Position numbers and translations under genes: made by a program
Assembly: GCA_015232575.1 (NCBI GenBank)
Contig: JADFZL010000004.1
Span: 264,381-328,380 of the forward strand
Source of the DNA: Candidatus Rifleibacteriota bacterium
GTDB taxonomy: Bacteria; Muiribacteriota; Ozemobacteria; Ozemobacterales; Ozemobacteraceae
DNA: 64,000 nt
Direction of reading: 5' to 3'
In this document: one piece after another, positions 36,070-47,300 of the stretch
Layout of the letters: each line of letters opens with the position of its first letter
Numbering within the stretch: the stretch's first letter is position 1
Notes under the pieces: model-generated
Database searches by the model: none
Told to the model about the DNA's origin: nothing
What the model saw: only the letters and a program-made list of their open reading frames with translations

Positions 36070-36105
36070 GGAACAAAATCAGAATATTATACGTTTCTAT
36101 ATTAG
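36070..36105 (+). promoter_or_regulatory. ECF-type promoter of the LysM-glycosidase gene
   Basis: GGAAC (36070-36074), 17 bases, CGTTTCTATATTAG; same motif and spacing as at 32126 and 31827 (minus strand). It ends 38 bases before the ATG at 36144. Directly upstream is the end of the ECF operon, so this gene can be transcribed separately but by the same sigma factor. Confidence 0.7.
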
Positions 36106-36143
36106 AAGAGAAGTAAAAAATAAAATATGAAGGATGTGGGCTT

Positions 36144-37976
36144 ATGGAACGGAAAATAAGAAAAATTGGCGTGTTTATATTGGTTTATCTGACATTTGCT
36201 TCAATGCTTATTTCTGCTCCGTTTGGAGACGATCAGGTTCAACCCTTCATTGATCAAACGAGTATGATTCCTGTAATAGATAATTCTTCGTCAAATGTTC
36301 CTTCCGGAAAGATTGTACATCTTGTCCAATCTGGCGAGACACTTGCAGAAATATCTGCAAAATATTTTGGAAGTCTGTTAAATTTTTCTGATCTTGTTGA
36401 TTTGAACAGGGAAAAATATCCTCAATTGCTTAAAAATCCAGATTTCATATTCCCAGGCTGGAAAATAGAAATATCGACGAATAATCTTTTTCCAAAATCA
36501 TCTCGTAGCGCATCAACATACGATATCAATGCTGAATTGGATGCTTTCTACCGGAAAAGACCAGACGTTCTGAAAAACATGAGTGACTGGACAGGGAAAA
36601 CAGATAAGGTCTGGATTCTTATGAAATGGCTTGAAATAACTCATGAACGTGGGTTGGCATATTATGATGCAATGAGAATAATCTCCCGGATTTCTCCCGT
36701 CAAGTTCCTGGAAATCCGTCCTGATATTGCTGAAAGTGTAAAAGCATCATCAGGAATTACTGAACCGGCCGAAGTTCTTAAAAAATGGCTCAGATGGACA
36801 ACGGAAAATTCTGTATATACATTCATGGCCCGTGTTATTCTTGTAGTAAGCGGTGTATATGTTCCGGTTATTCCAGTGATAGATAACAACTCAGCAGCAG
36901 TTCCTGCACCGATAACTCCTACTCCGACAACTCCAACTCCTACACCTACACCTACACCTACACCTACACCAGCACTTCCGCCGGTTAACACAAATCCTTC
37001 TACCGAGCTGCCTGGGCAAAACCCAGAAAGACCGGCCAATCCAAATTCTCCGAGATCAATTGAAAATCTTCCGAGACCATCGAATGATAACGGCTGGGGA
37101 ATTCACTGGTTTCCGACACTTGGTTCATCAAGACAGGTTGTAGACAAATATCTTTCCGAGTGCGAACAGATGGGAATTCGCTGGATTGTTTTTCTGAATA
37201 TTGCCACTGAGATCAGTGATGCAAATGATTACCTGATAACAGAGATGAAAACTCGCGGAATGATGCCGGTTATGAGACTTTATTCCAGAACGGTATCACT
37301 TGATTGGGAAAAAGTAGCACAGGTTGTCAGACATAATGTAAATCTTGGTGTTTATTATTTCCAGATATACAATGAGCCTAATCTGAAGTGTGAATGGGAA
37401 GGCGGCTCAATTGATCTTCCGAAGTTTGTTGATCTCTGGATCAAGGGAGCAGATACGATTCTTGCGAATGGCGGATTCCCGGCATTTTCACCGATGTGTG
37501 GTAATGGTGAAGACGGACGCACTGAAATAGAATTTATCCAGGAATGTATGAATCAAATCGAAAGACGTGGACGCCTTGCTTTACTGAAACGCTGCTGGTT
37601 ATCGATTCACAACCAGACCTGGCAGGCTGTCGATTATGAAGATGACAGCAACTGTTTCAAAAAGTTCAAGTTTGTTGATCAATATATTCGAAACAGAATT
37701 GGAACAAGATTGCCTGTTATTGCTACAGAAGGCGGTTTTCAGACCGGTGGAAACGAATCTGTGAATCTTCGTCACAGTAAATTCAACATGGATTATTACA
37801 ACTACATGCTCAATGCGGAAAGCTATTTCCTTGCTCAATGCAGCTGGATTCTCGGCAATTCAGTAGGCGGCGGAACTGATCCGTCCTGGGAAAGCGCAAG
37901 CTGGTTCAGAAACGGTTACACCATGCCAATAGTGAACGAAATGAAAAAAGCCCCCAAAATGCTGAGAAACAGATAA
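36144..37976 (+). CDS. Secreted LysM-domain glycoside hydrolase (clan GH-A fold)
   Basis: 610 residues. Signal peptide about 1-26. A LysM domain lies at about 58-115 (HLVQSGETLAEISAKYFG ... FPGWKIEI), which binds peptidoglycan or chitin-like glycans. Residues 115-245 are a helical region. A Thr-Pro linker follows (about 255-280). From about 310 is a TIM-barrel glycosidase: WGIHWFPTLG, the acid/base Glu411 in YNEPN and the nucleophile Glu529 in ATEGG, as in clan GH-A families such as GH39/GH53. The substrate is not clear from sequence; the LysM and the ECF-type promoter point to cell-wall or exopolysaccharide remodelling. A strong terminator follows at 38134. Confidence 0.8.
   Translation: MERKIRKIGVFILVYLTFASMLISAPFGDDQVQPFIDQTSMIPVIDNSSSNVPSGKIVHLVQSGETLAEISAKYFGSLLNFSDLVDLNREKYPQLLKNPDFIFPGWKIEISTNNLFPKSSRSASTYDINAELDAFYRKRPDVLKNMSDWTGKTDKVWILMKWLEITHERGLAYYDAMRIISRISPVKFLEIRPDIAESVKASSGITEPAEVLKKWLRWTTENSVYTFMARVILVVSGVYVPVIPVIDNNSAAVPAPITPTPTTPTPTPTPTPTPTPALPPVNTNPSTELPGQNPERPANPNSPRSIENLPRPSNDNGWGIHWFPTLGSSRQVVDKYLSECEQMGIRWIVFLNIATEISDANDYLITEMKTRGMMPVMRLYSRTVSLDWEKVAQVVRHNVNLGVYYFQIYNEPNLKCEWEGGSIDLPKFVDLWIKGADTILANGGFPAFSPMCGNGEDGRTEIEFIQECMNQIERRGRLALLKRCWLSIHNQTWQAVDYEDDSNCFKKFKFVDQYIRNRIGTRLPVIATEGGFQTGGNESVNLRHSKFNMDYYNYMLNAESYFLAQCSWILGNSVGGGTDPSWESASWFRNGYTMPIVNEMKKAPKMLRNR
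36904..36972 (+). repeat. Thr-Pro microsatellite (CCTACA repeats) in the linker
   Basis: Repeated ACTCCT/CCTACA hexamers encode an alternating Thr-Pro linker between the helical region and the glycosidase domain. The six-base unit keeps the frame if copy number changes. Confidence 0.9.
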
Positions 37977-38133
37977 TCCTTAATGCTGAACCTTTAATAA
38001 CAGATGAGAAACAGCCATCTGAAGCATCATCTTTAAGGCTTCCATTTGCAAATAATCAAGGAAAATGGCAATTATTGCTTATGTCCGGAGTTGTCGACTG
38101 CCTCTTTTGATAACCCATCTCATTTTCATTCTT

Positions 38134-38172
38134 CCACACGGTTTAGATTTCTAAACCGTGTGGCTTTTTTTT
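38134..38172 (+). terminator. Rho-independent terminator after the LysM-glycosidase gene
   Basis: CCACACGGTTTA and its exact complement TAAACCGTGTGG around a six-base loop, then C and eight T residues. It closes the gene ending at 37976. The rest of the 350-base gap to 38327 shows no supportable gene; its AT-rich right end presumably carries the promoter of the giant surface-protein gene. Confidence 0.9.
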
Positions 38173-38326
38173 CGTTATAAACAATTATAAAAAATGAAGA
38201 GGCAATCTAAAATGTTCGAAAGTTCACTTAATCATATTTCTGAAAAAAGTGGAAACAATTTTTTCAAATATGCCGATTATCAATAGGATTGCATAAATTG
38301 TTTCTGCTTTACGGGAGATAACAGGA

Positions 38327-41300
38327 ATGAAAAGGGCTTTGTTACAGCAGGTCTGGCTGAGTATTCTGCTTTTCGCTTTATTTCTGCTGAACACTTCTGC
38401 TGTTTTTGCTGCTCCAAGAATTACTACTCCGTCATTGAGCTACACTGAAGCTGTTGGAGTCGGGGCAGCAAATATTACTGAAAAAGTAACAATTCAGTGT
38501 ATTGCAACTGATGATGCTGGCATTGCTTTTGATCCGCCTGCTCCGTATGTTGATCTTTCGCCGCTTGGCGGCGAAGCTCTCAAGCAGATGAATAAAGAAT
38601 CTGGAAGCCTTTATAAAATAGAGCACACTCTTGCCGAAGGATCTATAAATAATTCCCAGATTTCGCTTACAATACAGGCACGAAACAGCGTTGGTGACGT
38701 AATTTCTGCAACTACAAACACCATTCTTGTAGACAATGCAATGCCTACAGCTCCCGGCGGAGCGCAGTTCAGGAAAAACGGTGTGATTTCAAATTCACCG
38801 CTTGCACAGGGCGATACATTCGGATTTGAAATAACTGATACCAAATTTCAGAGTTCTCCGGCCAATACAACTTGCCAGGTAAATCTTTCACCAGTTGGAA
38901 TGGCATCAAACTATCAGTTGACACACAATGGCGGCGGAAACTTCCGCGTAGATAGTATTGCTGCACCTGCAAATGTCGATATCACCACCGATTTCGTGGT
39001 TACTCTGACAGACCCGTACACACAATGGAAGGAATATCGCACGCCTTCCGTATCAATTGATACTATTCTGCCTGTGTTTAATGCGGCAAGCGTTCAGATT
39101 GTTTCAGGTAATGCAGTTGCCCGACCGGGCGATGTAATAAGAATAACTGCAACTCTGGCAGCAGCCGATGGAGATACTCTTACAGCCTCGCAGAGCAATC
39201 TTCTCAGCTCTAATCCGCCGTTGAGTTCGCCTGTAAATATGACCCTTTCCGGCACGACCTGGACCCTGGAAGTAACGTTGAATAAACAGACGCTGAAATC
39301 AACTGCGCTTCCTATTGATATTCTTGCACGTGATAACGCAGGAAACACCGCAACCAGACGGGTTTATGTTCCAGTAGATCTTGATCCGCCTGATTTCAAC
39401 TTGCCTGCGGCTTTTGTCTATTCACCTGATAAGCGGTTTGTCTACGGTAGCGTTGCATCAATTTCTGATAATCTGCGTTTTATTGCAACAATTACAAATA
39501 ACATAGAAGATATACTCAATGTGACGGTTGATTTAAGCACTATTGGCGGGCTGGCGTCTCATCCGATGCCAATGATGAGCTCAGCCGGAAATCAGCAGTC
39601 TTTTGAAGGATGGTCACAAATTTCCTCGGGAAGCATCGAAAATATTACGCCTGGCCGCACTTTCACCGTTACAGCAGTTGATCAGTCCGGAAATAAAGTC
39701 TGGCAGATGACCACACCGCCGATATACATTGACAATCTTCCACCAACTGTCACCGCTGCGGCACTTGTTCGAAGCGGTGGCGGAACAAATGTAAAAGTCG
39801 GAGATCAGATTTCAATAAGCTGTCAGGTGGCCAACATTGACAGTACTGCCATGCCATGGCTCGATCTCAGACAGATCGGCGGACTTGGTTCTGCTACTCT
39901 GAATGACATGGGCAGCGGAGTATTTGCAGCAACTTTTACGGTGCAGGCTCCTGTCAGTGGCATCCAGCCAATTGACGGAACAGCCGGATTTACGATAAAT
40001 GTTTTTGACGATGTTTATAATAAAGCTCAGGCGAATACCGGTCAGTTGACATTTGATAATGAAGCTCCGATCGTTGCATCTGCCACCTGGTCAGTCATTC
40101 CGGAAATTACTCCTTCACATCCATACGTAAAAATTGGCGATGCACTCACATTAAAAGTGCAGCTCGTGCTTCCAGTGAAGGGAATTCGTGATAATGAAAT
40201 TGCTGCTGTTAACCTGACAACAGTTGGTGGTCTCGTAAATCAGTCAATGACCTACGATGGAATAGCGACTTTCACTTATACCTTCCAGGTTTCATCTGGA
40301 ACATTGAATAGTGGAGCCATTTTCCCTGTTACAGTTACTGATGATTTTTCTAACTCGGTTTCTGCACAGATAAACATTCCAAATTTTGACAATGACCCGC
40401 CGAACCCTGGTGCAATGACTTTTACCGGCAAAGACACCGCTGATCTTTCTGGTGTCGTAAATCTATATGACAATCTGAATTACGAAATTCCTCTTACACT
40501 TGATTTTCCAGACGACCATCGCGACGCAATAATTGATCTGACGCAGGTTGGCGGAAGCCAGACCGCAAAAATGTCTTTCAATGGTTCTGGATATTCTCTG
40601 AATATGCAGGCTACAACTACGGCAACTAATATCGAACAATGGAATTACACGTTCAAAGCTGATATTTATGACAAAGCCGGAAACTATGTCACTGTCACAA
40701 ACGGTGTACATACGGTAGACTGCTGGCCTCCGAAAATTCTTTCTGTCACAGTTGACTCAAAGAAGGTTTCTATCGGCCAGAATCTCGCAATTCATGTTTA
40801 CACCGCAGAAGAAGACAGCGGCATGCCATATATTGATCTTTCATCTATCGGGAAGTCATCAATGGAATACATGACCTCTTCAGCGTCTGCTCACTGGTAT
40901 GACATCATTGTTCCGGTTGCTACAGGAACAATTAACAATGTTTCAAGATTTTTCAGCGTTTCAATAAAAGATAACGCCGGAAATGTCGCGGCATCAATTA
41001 CTCCGGTGTTTGAAATAGACAACGTTCCGCCGCAGATTTCAGGCAATCTTACCGTCTCCTGGAACGATAATCCTGCCGACGGAAAGATTAAGGCCGGCGA
41101 TTTCATATCATTCGGAATCGTTGTCTCTGACGCTTCATCCAATATTGGAAGTGCGACTATCAATCTTTCAGCTATCGGAAGATCTTCTGCAACACCTATG
41201 GCGTATAATGGAAGCGGTTTTACACTTGCCACTTCTGCTGCTTACACAAATCTGGATATCTCAAATCACGTCTTTCAGGCAATTGTTACCGACTCAAACG

Positions 41301-44300
41301 GAAACAGAATCTTCGTTAATTCTGATACAATTTCGGCAATTGATTGCCAGCAGCCTGAAATAAGCAATTCGGGCATTGAAATTTCAAAAAATAACGGTGA
41401 TAACCCTTTTGCGACAGTTGCAAATATCAATGATGTAATTACTGTCTATTCAACTCTCACTAATGCAGCAGACGCGAAGGCTACAGCGACTGTTCTTCTT
41501 GCAGGGAACCAGCTTGCAGCTGCTTCAATGACATTCTCAACTGCAAAGAACCGTTATGAAGCCAGTTTTATCGTTCCGTCGAGCAGCGGTTCATGGGGAA
41601 GCCTGGACCGAGTTTCGCTGGAATATTCAGTCTCTGCAAAAGATGACGCCGAAAACTACGCTGCGCCTGCTTCTGGCGTATCTTCGTTCATAGTTGATAA
41701 CACAGCACCATCTATTTCGCTGATTGAATGGCGTCTTACACCAGATCTGCCAGATGCTTTCCCGGTAATAAATGTTGGCTCTGGAACAACTGTTGATCTT
41801 CTTCACGTAAGTGCATCGCTTGCTAATACTGAGCCTGTAAGCACTGCGTTTCTTAATCTTTCGTCTTTCCCGGGCGCACCTTCGAATTATCCACTTTCTG
41901 TCTCAGAAAATAACGCATACACTTCCAGCGGAATCGCGATGAATTCATACGCCGCGACTGATTCTGCTGATGCATCGTTTACTATTACCATTCGCGACCA
42001 GGCGGGAAACAGCGTCGTTTCAACGCAGTCATTCAGAATCGACACCAAACGCCCGCAGATAACTCAGGCAAAATTCAATGGAGCGCTTCTGAACGTAATA
42101 TTTCATGAAGCAATTCGAGACCTTGATATTTCAAAATTTGAAATCTGTGGAAGTGATACTTCCGGACTTGCGACCTATACACCTTTTATCGATGGCGATA
42201 ATCTGAGCGTGTGGTTCGACAGTTTCGACTGGACTCTTTCGCTTGAGCATCAGAAAATCATTTCTCAGTGGGCATCTACATCGCTTTATATCAAGGTCGT
42301 CGCCCTGGATTCGCCTCCCTTGAGAGATCTTAATGGCAACTGGGGAATGGGATATCAGGCTTATCCGCTTAAAATTACAGATTCAGCTTGGCGTGAGCCT
42401 CCGCGCATAACATCAATGTCGCTGTCTTCCAAATGGCCGCAGCCGTCGTCTGTAAGCGTTGACTTCGTTTTCAATAAGCAGATGGACAGCACAACTCTCA
42501 TTGCGTCAAATGGCGTGCTTTTGTACAAGCCGGTAGGCTTCGATTTCCTGAGTGTGGATTACACTTCCGGGTATGTTTTTCAGCCTTATGACACATTTAC
42601 ATGGATAGATTCGACTAGATTGCGTGTTACGTTGTGCGAAAACGGCGCTGCATGGGTAGCGAAAAAACTCGGCAGCGGAACAACTCCGTTGTATTTTGCA
42701 ACAAGAACTTCTTCTGCAGCATTTGTAAAAGATCTCGTCGGAAAGCCGATGCAGTCTGTTCAGACTACTTCTCCGGTTTCGTGTGCTGTGACACGCCCAT
42801 ACACCGGCAATACTCAGCCTCCGTATGGCTATTATGTGGAAAGTGCTGCACTTAAGCCAATATTAAATCTCAGCACAGGAATTCTGCATGTTACAACTTC
42901 AGACCGAACTTTGTTGTACAAAGACGACTTCAAGACTCTTGATGCCATACTTCCTGAAATGGGAATGCCTGTTCCGACTTTCAGTAAAAGGGCAACTTCA
43001 TTTCATTCGAAAATTGAAATTCACGATCTTGACAAAAATGTGTACAAGACTCTGACTTTTGATCCGCTGCAGATGGGGCAGAACCCTGAATTGTCAAGCA
43101 CCACAGTTTCAATACAGCTTACTGCTGACGACATTAAAAACGTATTCAGCCTGTTTTCTGCAAATATAACTCCAGTCTGGGGCCTGAAAGTCTATTCAGG
43201 AGCGTTGAGCAACTGGTGGGGACAGCCGAATATCGCTTATCTTCCGACAGAACATCCGGGCGACCTTACAATTATTCCAGCGGTAACACCGCCTGCGAGC
43301 CTTACCGCATGTTCAATTTCTGATTTCCCTCCGGTCAAAAATCACGCAGCCGGAGAAATGACTTTCGAATGCGAAGTATTGCCGCCAACTGTTAATCTGG
43401 CTCCTGTTCCGATAAGTCTGGCGTCACCGCAGGCAAAAATTCTCAGAACCGATGATTTTTCAACAATTACCACAGGAGTTTTCAAAGGCTGGAGCACACG
43501 CACAGTTGATGGAACAACCCGTTATGTGGCAAAATTCGTAAACGATGCGGCTTTTCCGGCATCGCTTGCGCTTGTTTCAAGCATTACTGCACAGATTGAA
43601 TTGTCTGGTGTTAGGGATATATTCGGAACCGCTATGCCTCAGGCGGTATCATACTTTGTACATAATATTGCCGCAAAGAGAGATACTGTCGAAGGCGGTT
43701 TTACAACGGCATCGACCACACTTCTGTTTGACCTGAAGCTTCCTGAGGTTCTATCTGTAACTCCGGCATCAAACATCGGACGCACAGAAGCTAATGCGAT
43801 TAGTTTCACAGCGCTTTTCTCTGAAAACATGGATTCAATTGGATCAAATCCGGTTATGGTTATTGCAACCAGTGGCGTCGAGATTCCATGCACATTTATA
43901 AGATGGCAGGACAGCCGCAGCGCTGTTTTTTCAAACACTGTTGCTGTAACTGATCAGCATCCAAATGGAAAATGGTATTTCAGAGTTTCTCAGGCTCAGG
44001 ACACAGCCGGAAACACAATGGCAACAGCCGAATTTCCAGTTGAAGTAAGAACGCGGCCACCTGAAATTTCCTCAATTTCTATTAAAACCATTCAGAGAAC
44101 TGTATCTGAAGCAATCTTGACAGATCAGCCGCTGAGTTTGAATGTTCCGCCAGGTTACGCGACATTCAACATTACTTATTCGAAAAGACCCGTTCGTGAT
44201 CTTCCTCATGTGCTTAAATTCTATGATAAAGACAATAACTATCTTGGAAATTCTACAATAGAGCTTCTTTCGGGAACCTCTGCTGTTGCGACTTTCACGT

Positions 44301-47300
44301 CGGCATCACTTCTTTCATCTTCTTCGCCTGATTTATATTCTGAAATAATTATTAAAGCTTCAGATCAGGCAGGAAATGAGACAGACAATATTAAATCGTG
44401 GCTTATAGACGGTGTTTCACCGACTTTATCTGATATGCAGCTGACTGGTGTGGCAACTTCTTCTGGAAACTTGTACTGGTTCAGCCCGTTGGTTCAGGTT
44501 AATGCTTATGCAAATTTGTACACTTCCAGTTCAAATGATACAATGCGGCTTACTGCCAGCCTTGTTACAGGCGGTGCCACAACAACCTGGGCACTTACGT
44601 CGAATGGCTCAACTCTGAGAAGCACAACATTCGGAAACGAACTAGAAGAAGGCAGATACGTCATTTCAGCGGTTGATCAGGCCGGAAATATTGTCAATGG
44701 CGTGGCATCAAAGACTCTGATTGTCGATAAGACTTCTCCAACTGTGCTTTCGATTACTCCAGATATTGCCATAGGTTCAAACGAGCCTGGAAAGGTCACT
44801 TTCAAAGTGACTTATTCTGAACGCATGGACCCGGGAGTTGTTCCGGTGCTTGAACTTGCAACCACTTCACCGCAATATGCCGCTCTTACAACTAATTTTA
44901 CCGGTTGGGTATCAACCTCCAATGCTACCACTGCGGTATTTGTAAACGCTGTGGCAATTGATGACACTTTTCCGACCGGATACTATCAGTACAATTCACA
45001 TACTGGCTGTGACTTAGCACGCAATTCACAGACTCCCTCAACTGACATTTCAGTAAAAGTAGAAGCCCAGGGACCTGTTGCCGAGATGAAGATTCTGACA
45101 ACTCAGCCGGCGCTGTATGAAGGCGTCCTTGAGGGAAACCCGTTCAGCCCGCTTGTAAGCAGCGGCGGATCAGCGACTCTTCTGTTGAATTACACAAGTT
45201 CGCTTGACCATACTCCGCATTCACTTATTGTTTTCGATGCAGATTCTCAGATTGTTGCAACCCTTTCTGTGCCGCTGGCGACTGTCGCTGAGGTCCTTTT
45301 CCCGAATGTTTCAGGCGCCTGGAAAAACGGGAAATATCCGTCAACAGGTAAGGGCCCAGTGAATTACTGGTTCAGACTTACTGACAGACTTGGAAATATT
45401 TCGTCAGTTCAGCAGGGACCGCTTGTTTATGACTCAAAGGCTCCTGTAATAAGTTCTTTCAAGTTTGACGACAACGGTCATGGAATTACAGTAGACGGTG
45501 TCAGGCACTATTCGCCAGCTTTTGGTCCGGCAAGTATGACAATTTTTACAGATGCAACTGATACGCTTAAACTTGTTGTTGCATCCGGAACATTTCCGCC
45601 GGAAATGGTCGCTTTTACAAATTACGACACTCTTCACGTGCTTAAATTTGGTGACGCGCTTTCAGATTGCGTTGCCACATTTTCTATTGCTGATCTTGCC
45701 GGAAACCCGGGAAGCGGCAATGGTGCATCACTTAGAGTAAAGGTTGACCGAACTGCCCCGAAAGTCGTTGCAGCTTCTCCAACTATTCCGATTGGAATAA
45801 CTGAAATCAGAGAGGGAATTTTTGACATCACATTCAGCGAAGACATGAATCCGGCTTATGCACCAAAATTATCGCTATCGACCGGGTCATATATCATCAA
45901 TCTGTCTCCGGTAACAGAGTACCAGAACGGCTGGATCAGCTCAACAACATGTCGTTTTACAAATCTTGCAAGAATATACAATTATGCCATTTCGACATAT
46001 ACATACAACGTCTCAGACGGCTATGATCTGGCAGGAAATAAAAATACTGCGACAACAACATTCAAACTCTGGATAAATTCTCAGGATATGGCTTATTCTG
46101 CCATATTAAAGACACAACAGACAAAAATCAGCTCTTACACATGGCTTATAAATCAGCCGTTCAGCCCCCTTGTAAACCCGAGCTACGGGTTCCTCAGCGT
46201 TTCTTACGTTAAGGGCCCTTACGGAATACCGCATCGGGTGCTTGTTTACGATTCTTCTGAATCGCAGGTTGCAACAATGCCTTTGAATCCGGTTGGAAAA
46301 ACTGGTACAACAACTGTAAATCTGACATTCTTCGGAATGACCGCCCCCGCACCAGCAACCGGGCCGGTTCAGTACTCAATAAAAATCGAAGATACACAGG
46401 GAAATATTGCGCCGTCATCGTTGAAAATTACTTATGATGCAGTTCCGGCGTTGATAAGCCAGTTTTCTATAACCGGTCAGTCTTCGGCAACAACTTCTGT
46501 TGCGTATTTCAATCCTGAAAAGGGAACAAAGCTTGGATTGTCGCTTCTCTCAGATTCAACCGACCAGCAGAGAATGGCATTCAGCAATCGAACTTCTACT
46601 TCAACCATTACGCTTCAGAGAAGCGGAACAGCTCATTATGCCTCGCTTGACGCTGCATTTCTATCGAAAACAGCATTCCCGGATGGCGAATACACTATGA
46701 CTCCCGTTGATCTTGCGGGAAATATTCCGGCCGGACCTGGTGTTACAAAAGTTCTCATTCTCGACAGAAAATCTCCGGAAGTTACTGACGCATTGTTTGA
46801 ACCCGCTGGAATCTGGCGGACTATGGCAACTGGTCAGGCTGCAATTACAGTTACATTTGACGAAAAAATGAACAAACTGGCGTCGTATTCTCCGCAATTG
46901 TTCATTGCCACCAGCTCAGGAAACATTCCATTTAAATTTGTATCATGGATAAACGACTGGCAGGCACGTTTTGTCAGCGATGCTGCTATTCCAAACACTT
47001 GTCCGCAGGGTGAGTGGCTTGTTTACATCACCGGCCAGGACCTTACCGGAAACAGTTCTTCAATAATCTGGAAAAATAAAGTCACAATAAAATCACGCGG
47101 TCTTAAAATTGCCTCTTATGAAGCAAAATCCTGGCAACTGACGACATCAGAATTGCCATATCCGCAGGGAATGCTCATTGACCGGCCATTCAGCACTCAG
47201 GTTTGGCCTAATACTGCGACACTTACTTTGAAGCTTTCAGAAATTCCCGAAGCTGGAGCGCTTCCTGCAAAATTGTACTTCTTCCAGAATGGTGTAGAAA

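Noticed and set aside
36662..37039. A 125-residue minus-strand frame inside the LysM-glycosidase gene
   Set aside because: Antisense of the Thr-Pro repeat, giving Gly-Val repeats; no ribosome site.
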